A stretch of DNA of 5,343 nucleotides from Oscillospiraceae bacterium (GCA_031258665.1 JAIRML010000068.1:1-5343), one strand, 5' to 3'; numbered from the stretch's first letter, positions 1 through 4,836 are shown. Translations and numbers: made by a program. The notes: generated by a model from the letters alone, not told the origin.

Positions 1-325
1 CCTGTACGAGACCCAGGTCCACCTCAAGCCAATGGCCGTTCGCGACGCCGTTTTTGCCGTAAGACGCGTTGGCGTGGGCGCTCTGCGGGTGCCTCGCCGC
101 ATTCCACGGCGTGTGCCAGAATGTCCCCGGGACGCCGTCGATGGCGTTGACCATCGCGTCCGGTTCGTCGAGTGTTTCCTCGGCGCAGGCGTCCACGGTC
201 ATGAGGTATTGCGGGTACGTGACCGTGCCCGCCGCCTGCGCCGCCCGCGGCGCGGCCAACGACGGCGCCAAGACCATCGTCAGCGCCAGGCAAAACGCCA
301 TCCATTTTTTCCCTCTGTTCTTCAC
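1..325 (-). CDS. Secreted F5/8 type C (discoidin-like) domain protein, N-terminal part
   Basis: Partial gene that continues beyond the left edge; 108 codons are visible. The frame opens at a GTG (325-323) preceded by AAGGAGG with 7 nt spacing, and an in-frame stop lies further upstream, so the start is well supported. Residues 1-8 are basic (KNRGKKW), about 9-25 are hydrophobic, and an Ala-rich stretch (AAQAAG, about 28-33) suits signal peptidase I cleavage, so the product is exported. From about residue 43 the pattern AIDGVPGTFWHTPW (61-74) followed by HWLEVDLG (98-105) is typical of F5/8 type C / CBM32 domains, which bind carbohydrate or other surface ligands. No lipobox is seen. The enzymatic or adhesive part, if any, lies outside the window. 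It has its own promoter and a long leader. The signal peptide and domain are clear; the full identity of the protein is unknown. Confidence 0.85.
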   Translation of the reverse strand, partial: MKNRGKKWMAFCLALTMVLAPSLAAPRAAQAAGTVTYPQYLMTVDACAEETLDEPDAMVNAIDGVPGTFWHTPWNAARHPQSAHANASYGKNGVANGHWLEVDLGLVQ

Positions 326-332
326 AAAACTT

Positions 333-339
333 CCTCCTT
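333..339 (-). promoter_or_regulatory. Ribosome binding site that fixes the GTG start of the F5/8 gene
   Basis: The minus strand reads AAGGAGG, then 7 nt, then GTG at 325. No ATG in the same frame has a comparable site, so this decides the start codon. Confidence 0.85.
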
Positions 340-378
340 CATGTTCCCTCGTTGTTTCATATCTGCGACATCATTTCT

Positions 379-448
379 AACGTGGGCTGCCCCTGCAACC
401 CACAACCCAAATTCTCGTTTTTTATGGCCGCTTCGCGGCAATAAGTTA
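379..448. repeat. Diverged copy 1 of a ~70-nt double-hairpin repeat
   Basis: This segment aligns over its whole length, in the same orientation, with the two tandem copies at 1821-1889 and 1892-1961. Shared landmarks are AACGTGGG at the start, CCCACAACCCAAAT in the middle, a T-rich stretch, a GCCGC/GCGGC hairpin and an AAGxTA end. Hairpin 1 has arms 382-389 and 396-403. Hairpin 2 has arms 422-431 and 435-444 with a 3-nt loop and one internal mismatch. It lies inside the predicted minus-strand leader of the F5/8 gene. It is more diverged from the other two than they are from each other. Confidence 0.75.
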
Positions 449-480
449 CTAAATTGTGTATCGCAGACAGCTTTGTTTTT

Positions 481-509
481 ATTATATCCTCCATAATTCG
501 CAAAGTCAA
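481..509 (-). promoter_or_regulatory. Sigma-A-type promoter for the F5/8 domain gene
   Basis: The minus strand reads TTGACT (509-504), a 17-nt spacer, then a perfect TATAAT (486-481). The expected start of transcription is near 474, giving a leader of about 150 nt that runs antisense through repeat copy 1 before the ribosome site at 339-333. Confidence 0.8.
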
Positions 510-578
510 GGTTTTCATGCGATATTTTTTGTGCGCTTCGACAGGATTGCGCGGAGAAAATATCCAAAACGACCATTC

Positions 579-618
579 AAAACCCGAAACCGTGAAGCCC
601 TGCCTTTACGGTTTCGGG
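579..618 (-). terminator. Rho-independent terminator after the DegV-family gene
   Basis: Two 15-nt arms (583-597 and 604-618) are complementary apart from one G-T position, with a 6-nt loop at 598-603. On the minus strand the stem is followed by TTTT (582-579). It begins 31 nt after the degV stop codon, so it ends that transcript. The T-tract is short, so termination may be partial. Confidence 0.75.
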
Positions 619-649
619 CCCTTCTGCGGAACCCGGCTTCGCCCAGCCC

Positions 650-1483
650 TCAAAACGCCATGATGATGCCTTGGTCATCGGCATACAGAGAACTCAATCC
701 GCCTGTTGGCACGATATGTATTCGGGCGAAGTGAAACCTTTCTTTGATCGCGTCCGCGAGTCTTTGGGCGAGACTTGGATTGTTGCAATGCGCGATCACG
801 ACATCTTCGCCGGTGGTATCTTTTCCGCTCTCCTCAATGAGCGAAAGCAGCCTGTCGAGCACCTTTGTGATGCCCCGCAATTTGGCGTACAGCGTGATGT
901 TCCCGTTGCCGTCCGAGCCCATGAGCAGCTTTATGTTCAGGATACTGGCAATGCTTCCCGCGATCCTGTTCAGTCGTCCGTTCTTCTGAAGGTTGTCATA
1001 TCGCTCCAAAACAAAATAGGTTTTCATGTTGTCGATGAAGCGATTGATGGTCCGTATGATCTCTTCTTTGGGCCGGAGCTGCGACAGTATCTCATGAAGC
1101 TTCAGGGCAACCAAAGTCTGCCCGGCGGACGCGCTTTTGGAATCAAAGATGTGCGTACTGACACCCTGCTTCTCCTCCGCCATGGCCTTCCCGATCAAAG
1201 CGCTTGAATACGAACCGGACAATTGGCTCGACAGCGTGATCACAAAAGAGGAGATCTTTTTCTCCATGGCGCAGGCGTACAGGTAGGGCGAAGGGGACGC
1301 GGAACTGACTTTGTCTGTACAGGCCTTCATGTCGGCCATAAACGACTGATGATCCAGCGCTTCATCGTCAGAGTATTCTTTTTTACCCAGCCGCATCGTC
1401 AACGGTACGGATGTGATGTCCATCGTCTCTCTCATGTCAGTGGTCATGTCGCAGCAGCTGTCAACAACAATGCCGCACTTCAT
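650..1483 (-). CDS. DegV family fatty-acid-binding protein
   Basis: Encodes 277 aa, a normal DegV length. DegV/FakB-like proteins bind a fatty acid in a deep pocket and, in FakA/FakB systems, present it for phosphorylation and phospholipid synthesis; they are cytosolic. Visible landmarks are the N-terminal IVVDSCCDM strand (5-13), SSASPSP (60-66) in place of the usual TSxPSP, ITLSSQLSGSYSSA (82-95), IFDSKSASAGQ (112-122), and the LERYDNLQKNGRL segment (159-171). The C-terminus ends GGLSSLYADDQGIIMAF, without the HxGPGxxG motif common in other members, so it belongs to a different subfamily and its ligand may differ. ATG 1483-1481 follows AGGTGA with 8 nt spacing. It is a single-gene unit with its own promoter and terminator. 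No fakA-like kinase gene is in the window. GC content is clearly lower than in the genes from padR rightward. Confidence 0.9.
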   Translation of the reverse strand: MKCGIVVDSCCDMTTDMRETMDITSVPLTMRLGKKEYSDDEALDHQSFMADMKACTDKVSSASPSPYLYACAMEKKISSFVITLSSQLSGSYSSALIGKAMAEEKQGVSTHIFDSKSASAGQTLVALKLHEILSQLRPKEEIIRTINRFIDNMKTYFVLERYDNLQKNGRLNRIAGSIASILNIKLLMGSDGNGNITLYAKLRGITKVLDRLLSLIEESGKDTTGEDVVIAHCNNPSLAQRLADAIKERFHFARIHIVPTGGLSSLYADDQGIIMAF

Positions 1484-1583
1484 GTGTCACTTCACCTCTT
1501 CACGCATGCTTTGGGCAACCCCCCGAAACCCTCACCCACGCATCTTGGCGTCCGGCAGAAGTTTTCAAAGAGACCCATTTTGT
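1484..1583 (-). other. Leader region of the DegV-family gene
   Basis: About 94 nt are expected between the predicted transcription start (near 1577) and the ATG. It contains the SD AGGTGA and a possible hairpin pairing 1540-1543 plus 1535-1537 with 1506-1509 plus 1513-1515 (ATGC/GCAT and GGG/CCC with an internal loop). I do not recognise a riboswitch class here and see no small gene with a ribosome site. Confidence 0.4.
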
Positions 1584-1612
1584 ATTGTATGACAAATATC
1601 ATCAAATATCAA
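1584..1612 (-). promoter_or_regulatory. Promoter of the DegV-family gene, with tandem operator-like repeats
   Basis: The minus strand reads TTGATA (1612-1607), a 17-nt spacer, then TACAAT (1589-1584), each 5 of 6 to consensus. The -35 box and spacer contain two exact copies of AAATATCA (plus-strand 1594-1601 and 1604-1611) with a 10-bp period, on the same helix face, which could bind a regulator. Confidence 0.7.
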
Positions 1613-1660
1613 GAGATTTTTTGCAAATTTGTGAAGGCGATTTCCGCGTCGAACAACTGT

Positions 1661-1758
1661 GCGAGCGGGCCGGCGGCGCGTCGCCGCCGCAAGGGGTGTG
1701 AGGCGGGCGCCGGCGGGGGCCATGCGGGGCCGGCGGCACACCGTCCTCGCATGGCCCC
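1661..1758. other. GC-rich hairpin cluster between the divergent promoters
   Basis: A block of roughly 100 nt, nearly all G and C, sits between AT-rich flanks. Hairpin A has 8-bp arms 1671-1678 and 1682-1689 with a 3-nt loop. Hairpin B has perfect 11-bp arms 1716-1726 and 1748-1758; it can continue inward through 1727-1729 with 1745-1747 and 1731-1733 with 1741-1743, leaving a 7-nt loop. The word GGCCGGCGGC occurs at both ends of the block. No reading frame here has a ribosome site or a recognisable protein. Confidence 0.6.
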
Positions 1759-1778
1759 TCTGAAATTTTTATTTTTTT
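1716..1778 (+). terminator. Terminator-like hairpin with delayed T-tract
   Basis: Hairpin B (11 perfect bp, extendable inward) is followed on the plus strand by TCTGAAA and then a stretch of 5 T, A, 7 T (1766-1778). The 7-nt gap before the T-run is unusual for a rho-independent terminator. No plus-strand gene lies upstream, so it could insulate padR from antisense read-through, or end an unrecognised short transcript. Confidence 0.35.
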
Positions 1779-1785
1779 ATATACC

Positions 1786-1819
1786 TTGACAGGCGATGTA
1801 TCTTGTGTTATTTTATACT
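1786..1819 (+). promoter_or_regulatory. Promoter of the padR operon
   Basis: A perfect TTGACA lies at 1786-1791. The -10 is less certain: TATTTT (1809-1814) has a 17-nt spacer; TATACT (1814-1819) is a better hexamer but 22 nt away. A GTAT (1798-1801) / ATAC (1815-1818) inverted pair brackets this region and could be half of an autoregulatory PadR operator, but it is weak. The predicted transcript starts at or just inside repeat copy 2. Confidence 0.6.
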
Positions 1820-1820
1820 C

Positions 1821-1889
1821 AACGTGGGTTGTACCCGCAGCCCACAACCCAAATCCTTGCTTTTGTTGCCGTGAAGCGGCAACAAGGTA
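1821..1889 (+). repeat. Copy 2 of the ~70-nt double-hairpin repeat
   Basis: First of two tandem copies with a 71-nt period. Hairpin 1 has arms 1824-1831 and 1838-1845 (8 bp, one G-U) with a 6-nt loop. Hairpin 2 has arms 1863-1872 and 1876-1885 (10 bp, one U-G) with loop GAA. It lies in the padR leader, starting where transcription is expected to begin. Confidence 0.85.
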
Positions 1890-1891
1890 CC

Positions 1892-1961
1892 AATGTGGGT
1901 TGCACCCGCGGTCCACAACCTAAATCTTCGCTTTTTGTTGCCGCGGAGCGGCAACAAGGTA
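1892..1961 (+). repeat. Copy 3 of the ~70-nt double-hairpin repeat
   Basis: Second tandem copy. Hairpin 1 has arms 1895-1902 and 1909-1916 (8 bp with three G-U pairs as plus-strand RNA). Hairpin 2 has arms 1935-1944 and 1948-1957, a perfect 10-bp inverted repeat with loop GGA. Compared with copy 2, the substitutions I can see are all transitions, plus one T in the T-run. Confidence 0.85.
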
Positions 1962-1977
1962 ATCAAGATCGGCAGAT

Positions 1978-1995
1978 GCCGCCCGGCGAGGCGGC
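1978..1995 (+). promoter_or_regulatory. Hairpin just upstream of the padR ribosome site
   Basis: GCCGCC (1978-1983) pairs with GGCGGC (1990-1995) around a 6-nt loop, 11 nt before the ribosome site. With the two repeat copies it gives a predicted padR leader of about 195 nt with five hairpins. Confidence 0.45.
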
Positions 1996-2006
1996 GGCCG
2001 TCGAAT

Positions 2007-2013
2007 GGGGTGA
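2007..2013 (+). promoter_or_regulatory. Ribosome binding site that fixes the padR start
   Basis: GGGGTGA lies 4 nt before ATG 2018 (7 nt from the G-run). The frame is open back to 1796, but only this ATG has a site and matches where PadR proteins begin. Confidence 0.65.
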
Positions 2014-2017
2014 CTCC

Positions 2018-2362
2018 ATGTCCATCGCGTCGGACCTCATGCGGGGCAACACGGAGATGATCCTGCTTGCCCGCCTGATGAAGAAAGAAAGCTACGGGTA
2101 CGAGATCAACAAAGTCATTCAGGCGGCCACGGGCGGCCAGTTGGAGCTGAAGGAGGCCACGCTGTACGGCGCGTTCTGTCGGCTGGAGGCGGTGGGGCAC
2201 ATCGTCTCCTACTGGGGGGACGAGACCACGGGCGCCCGCCGCCGGTATTACCGGATCACGCCCGCCGGCCGGCAGGCGTTCGCCCAGAGCCGCGCGGAGT
2301 GGGAACAGGCCCGGCGTCTGATTGACAAACTCATCGCACAGGAGGGGGAAAATCATGATTGA
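2018..2362 (+). CDS. PadR family transcriptional regulator
   Basis: 114 aa, the usual size for a short PadR protein. It binds DNA as a winged-helix dimer and normally represses its own operon until an envelope or drug signal is sensed. It starts MSIASDLMRGNTEMILL; the winged helix includes KKESYGYEINK (about 24-34), LKEATLYGAFCRLE (about 45-58) and the wing SYWGDETTGARRRYYRITP (about 65-83), all characteristic of PadR. The C-terminal helix (about 88-112) would form the dimer interface. It is the first gene of the operon and overlaps the DUF1700 gene by 8 nt, which suggests translational coupling. PadR next to DUF1700 and DUF4097 genes is a recurrent Bacillota arrangement, so those genes are its probable targets. 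The upstream in-frame extension through the repeats is not considered coding, because the predicted promoter lies at its start. Confidence 0.92.
   Translation: MSIASDLMRGNTEMILLARLMKKESYGYEINKVIQAATGGQLELKEATLYGAFCRLEAVGHIVSYWGDETTGARRRYYRITPAGRQAFAQSRAEWEQARRLIDKLIAQEGENHD
2340..2345 (+). promoter_or_regulatory. Ribosome binding site of the DUF1700 gene, inside padR
   Basis: AGGAGG lies 9 nt before ATG 2355, within the last codons of padR. This favours 2355 over the in-frame ATG at 2322, which has no such site. Confidence 0.8.
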
Positions 2363-3185
2363 CAAACTGCAATCCCATGTGGACACACTCTTCGCCGGCG
2401 TCCCCAGGAGCCGTCGGGTGGATGAGGCGCGCGAAGAGCTGCTCTCCGGCTGCCTCGACCGCTACCGTGACCTCACGGAGGACGGCGTGGACCCGTCGGA
2501 GGCCTACCGCCGGGTGGTCAGCAGCATCGGCGATGTGGACGAACTGTTGCGCGACCTGCTGCGCGAGGATGCGGCCGACCCGCTGACGGTCCGCCGCAAC
2601 ACCCGTCGTCGGTCTCTCTTCCTCGCGGTGTCGGTGTCGCTGTATTTTCTTGCGGTGGCCGTGCTGCTTCTGATCACGGAATTCGTACCGGCGCCGGAGG
2701 AGGCGGGCGCCATCGCCTTCATGCTCGTCTGCGCGGCGGCCACGGGCCTTTTGATCTACGGCCTCGGCACCAGCCGGGCGGAACCCGCGCAGCGCCCCCC
2801 CACCCTGGCGGAGGCGGTCCGCACACAGATCTCCGGGGACGAAAACCAGACAAGAAACCGGCTGAAGGGCGCGCTCTCGTCCACATTGTGGTGCCTTGTG
2901 GTCATCCTCTACTTCGGGCTCAGCCTCGCGACACATAGCTGGGAGTGGAGCTGGCTCATCTTTCCGCTGGGCGCCTTGGTGCAAAACGCGATCCTATTTG
3001 CGCTCTCCAACAGCCCTCAAAAGAAGCGCACCTTCTGGGGCCTCTTTTGGACAGGCGGCGTGTTTCTGTATCTGTTTCTCAGCATCTTGACCAACCGCTG
3101 GGACCTCACATGGCTCCTCTTCCCCATTGTGCTCTGCGCACAACAGGCTGCGCGGCTGTATCGCATTTGGAAGGATGTGGGCTGA
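2355..3185 (+). CDS. DUF1700 / HAAS-domain multi-pass membrane protein
   Basis: 276 aa. Residues 1-70 form the soluble, charged DUF1700/HAAS-type domain: a helix with LQSHVDTLFAGVP (5-17), then EAREELLSGCLDRYRDL (24-40) and a helix ending in IGDVDELLRDLL (58-69). This domain typically sits next to PadR regulators and may carry signals between membrane and regulator. About six hydrophobic segments follow (roughly 87-109, 117-137, 175-193, 197-217, 228-246, 251-266), with a charged loop at 139-172. The last four form two similar pairs, each with a W-x-W-LIFPL-type or TWLLFPI motif (EWSWLIFP 197-204, DLTWLLFP 250-257), which suggests internal duplication. The start overlaps the padR stop; the stop abuts the next ATG. 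Molecular function is not established for the family. Confidence 0.85.
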   Translation: MIDKLQSHVDTLFAGVPRSRRVDEAREELLSGCLDRYRDLTEDGVDPSEAYRRVVSSIGDVDELLRDLLREDAADPLTVRRNTRRRSLFLAVSVSLYFLAVAVLLLITEFVPAPEEAGAIAFMLVCAAATGLLIYGLGTSRAEPAQRPPTLAEAVRTQISGDENQTRNRLKGALSSTLWCLVVILYFGLSLATHSWEWSWLIFPLGALVQNAILFALSNSPQKKRTFWGLFWTGGVFLYLFLSILTNRWDLTWLLFPIVLCAQQAARLYRIWKDVG

Positions 3186-4151
3186 ATGATCGGGAGACAT
3201 CTGTCCCTCGCGGGGATGATCCTGTGGGTCCTGTTGGCGGTCACACTCACCGCGCTGCTGTGTTTCGCGCTGCTTTGGGGCGACCTCCCCCTGCTGAAAG
3301 ATCTGTGGCCGGATTGGCCCGCCCCCTGGTCCGACGACGGCGGAACCGCCGCGCTGCGCCAGGAACAGACCTTCCCGGTGGATGAGATCTCACGCGTCGT
3401 CGTGGAGGGTCGCCACCACGATGTGCACATCACGTTCACCGACACGTCCACGATCACGGCGCGTGAATACGCGCCCGAGCGGTGGCCGGAGGCACGGCTG
3501 CTCGCCGTCCGGCGCGAAGGCGGCACACTCTCCATCACCGCGCCCCGCCGGCATTTTTATCTGTGGTGGGGCCTATCGGGCGCCGACGGCCGGTTGGAAC
3601 TTGAGCTGCCGGCCCGTTTCCGGGGCGGCCTGTCCGCCGAAACCGCCTCGGGGCACATCGAGTGGACCGGGGAGAGCACATTGACCGAACTCAAGCTGGC
3701 CACGGTCTCGGGCGACATCAATCTCACGGGGCACGCCGCAGCCAACCGCGCGTCGATCGAGACCGTCTCCGGGCACATACAACTGGCGGCTCTCACGGCG
3801 GCAGATCAATATCATCTCTCCAGTGTCTCCGGCTCCATCGACGCCGCCGCGCTCACCGGCCGCGGCTCGGCCGACGCCGTCAGCGGTTCTCTCTGGCTGA
3901 CGCTCACGGAACTGACGGGGGGCTGCTCGCTGGAGAGCGTATCTGGCTCTGTTTCACTCTCGCTGCCGGCCGACAGCGCGTTTTATTACAACGTCAGCAG
4001 CGTTTCGGGCGACATCCGCATCGACTTCCCGCTCGTCTTCGACGGCGGCGCTCTGAGGACCCTCTCCGGCTCCGTCGGGGAAGCGCCGGTCCACCGGGTA
4101 GACATCGAGACCGTCTCGGGCGGCGTCCGTCTCATCCGCCGCGCCGCCTGA
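3186..4151 (+). CDS. Membrane-anchored DUF4097 (putative adhesin) repeat protein
   Basis: 321 aa, beginning on the base after the DUF1700 stop, behind AAGGA about 10 nt upstream. Residues 9-32 are one hydrophobic segment (signal anchor), so the rest is probably outside the membrane. From about 150 to the end there are nine ASG/VSG/LSG turns, at S155, 175, 195, 215, 233, 253, 274, 294 and 311, spaced about 17-21 residues with alternating hydrophobic strands. This is the DUF4097 pattern, expected to form a beta-solenoid. Residues 60-150 form a divergent N-terminal domain rich in beta-like sequence. Family members are called putative adhesins, but function is not proven, and co-location with padR/DUF1700 points to an envelope sensing or stress role. 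It is the last gene of the operon. GC content is high, with GCC/CTC/GGC codons predominant. Confidence 0.88.
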   Translation: MIGRHLSLAGMILWVLLAVTLTALLCFALLWGDLPLLKDLWPDWPAPWSDDGGTAALRQEQTFPVDEISRVVVEGRHHDVHITFTDTSTITAREYAPERWPEARLLAVRREGGTLSITAPRRHFYLWWGLSGADGRLELELPARFRGGLSAETASGHIEWTGESTLTELKLATVSGDINLTGHAAANRASIETVSGHIQLAALTAADQYHLSSVSGSIDAAALTGRGSADAVSGSLWLTLTELTGGCSLESVSGSVSLSLPADSAFYYNVSSVSGDIRIDFPLVFDGGALRTLSGSVGEAPVHRVDIETVSGGVRLIRRAA

Positions 4152-4163
4152 GAAGCGCAGGCC

Positions 4164-4216
4164 AAAAAGCAGCCCCTCGCAAACGCTGTATCGGCAGCGT
4201 CTGCGAGGGGCTGCTT
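4164..4216 (-). terminator. Strong rho-independent terminator after tRNA-His, between convergent units
   Basis: Two 22-nt arms (4167-4188 and 4195-4216) are complementary except one position, with a 6-nt loop (4189-4194). On the minus strand that position (4201/4182) is a G-U pair, so the stem is continuous, and it is followed by TTTTT (4168-4164). On the plus strand the same position is A-C and no T-tract follows. It therefore serves mainly the tRNA side, starting 3 nt after the tRNA 3' end. It could still slow plus-strand transcripts leaving DUF4097, for which I see no other terminator. Confidence 0.88.
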
Positions 4217-4219
4217 GTA

Positions 4220-4296
4220 TGGGGTGGATAATCGGACTCGAACCGACGGCCCCCAGAGCCACAATCTGGTGCTCTAACCACCTGAGCTATACCCAC
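4220..4296 (-). tRNA. tRNA-His (anticodon GTG)
   Basis: A 77-nt cloverleaf with CCA encoded. Acceptor GTGGGTA pairs with TATCCAC (one G-U); D stem GCTC/GAGC; anticodon stem CCAGA/TCTGG with loop TTGTGGC; T stem GTCGG/CCGAT with loop TTCGAGT. The anticodon GTG (4262-4260) reads His codons. The discriminator is C73 and the base before position 1 is G (4297), the extra G-1:C73 pair specific to tRNA-His, so mature RNA likely extends to 4297. It follows the cupin gene by about 100 nt and is directly followed by a terminator. No integrase or duplicated 3' end suggests use as an attachment site here. Confidence 0.97.
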
Positions 4297-4334
4297 CGCG
4301 CCAAAACACCCGGCCGTTTGAGGCCAGCATATTC

Positions 4335-4363
4335 AGCGTACCACAACTTCGCCGTTTTGGCAA
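4335..4363 (-). promoter_or_regulatory. Possible promoter of tRNA-His
   Basis: The minus strand reads TTGCCA (4363-4358), a 17-nt spacer and TACGCT (4340-4335). The -10 is weak; a TATGCT at 4331-4326 is an alternative without a good -35. The tRNA might instead be co-transcribed with the cupin gene. Confidence 0.35.
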
Positions 4364-4399
4364 GAGAAAACCGCGCGGCCCCCAAGGTCCACCGTGCCC

Positions 4400-4825
4400 T
4401 CACGACCAGGCGCGCATCCACGCGGCCACCGCGCCGTCGGCCTCCAGGCACTGCTTGTCATTGCCGCCGGGGCATTTGACGAAAAGCACCTGGGTGTCCG
4501 CACAGCCTTTGGACGCGTACGGCGTGTTCGGGGCGATGACAAACAGGGACCCCTCGGCAAATTCATACTCCCGCTTCTCCGCGAGCAGGTAAATCTTCAC
4601 CTTCCCCCGGATCACATAGTTGTACTCCATGTCCCGCGGGTGCACATGCGGCGTGTCCGCCTGAAAGGCCCTGTAGTGGCTGACGCCGATCTCCAGTTTG
4701 CCGTCCGGCAGACAGGGGAGCCCCACCTGGGGGAACTCCAGGTCGCCGCACAGATAGACCCGGTGTTTTTGGGTCAGCGCCTCGGCAATGTCGCCGCCCA
4801 ACAGATATTGGATGCCGCCCGGCAT
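4400..4825 (-). CDS. Small single-domain cupin protein
   Basis: 141 aa, normal for a one-domain cupin; probably cytosolic (no signal peptide). Motif 1 is clear: PHVHPRDMEYNYVIRG (59-74) with H60, H62 and E67 as candidate metal ligands. Motif 2 (EGSLFVIAPNTPYASKG, 91-107) keeps the G and P residues but has Tyr103 where the third histidine is normally found, so metal binding may be altered or lost. The end contains VLFVKCPGGNDK (113-124), which I associate with a subgroup of such cupins of unknown substrate. ATG 4825-4823 follows AGGTGA (4836-4831); the frame continues upstream but without family resemblance. It lies 58 nt downstream of the AraC-type gene on the same strand with no obvious promoter between, so they are likely co-transcribed. 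Substrate and activity cannot be read from sequence. Confidence 0.85.
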   Translation of the reverse strand: MPGGIQYLLGGDIAEALTQKHRVYLCGDLEFPQVGLPCLPDGKLEIGVSHYRAFQADTPHVHPRDMEYNYVIRGKVKIYLLAEKREYEFAEGSLFVIAPNTPYASKGCADTQVLFVKCPGGNDKQCLEADGAVAAWMRAWS

Positions 4826-4830
4826 GTCCG

Positions 4831-4836
4831 TCACCT
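4831..4836 (-). promoter_or_regulatory. Ribosome binding site fixing the cupin start
   Basis: AGGTGA, with 5 nt before ATG 4825. It excludes the longer in-frame extension, which would overlap the AraC-type gene. Confidence 0.75.

Noticed and set aside
24..305. 93-codon minus-strand ATG frame
   Set aside because: It is rich in Gly/Arg with no family features. The overlapping GTG frame encodes a signal peptide and an F5/8 domain behind a strong ribosome site.
322..576. Minus-strand frame across repeat copy 1
   Set aside because: It translates promoter and repeat sequence and has no ribosome site. Similar peptides appear wherever the repeat is read in this frame.
1580..1612. Plus-strand promoter TTGTAT / TATCAA for a small RNA
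   Set aside because: Both boxes are poor, the spacer is 16 nt, and they overlap the much better minus-strand degV promoter.
1223..1789. 188-codon plus-strand frame over the degV start and the intergenic region
   Set aside because: It is antisense to degV, then runs through the GC-rich hairpins. There is no ribosome site and no protein-like pattern; its tail translates a T-rich run.
1821..1961. CRISPR-like array
   Set aside because: Only two tandem units with no unique spacers of regular size, and no cas genes nearby.
1796..2017. N-terminal extension of PadR from an ATG at 1796
   Set aside because: The frame is open only by chance across the repeats. The ATG lies inside the predicted promoter, has no good ribosome site, and PadR homology begins at 2018.
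4220..4296. tRNA-His as an integration site of a mobile element
   Set aside because: No integrase gene and no duplicated tRNA 3' segment in the window; flanking genes look chromosomal.
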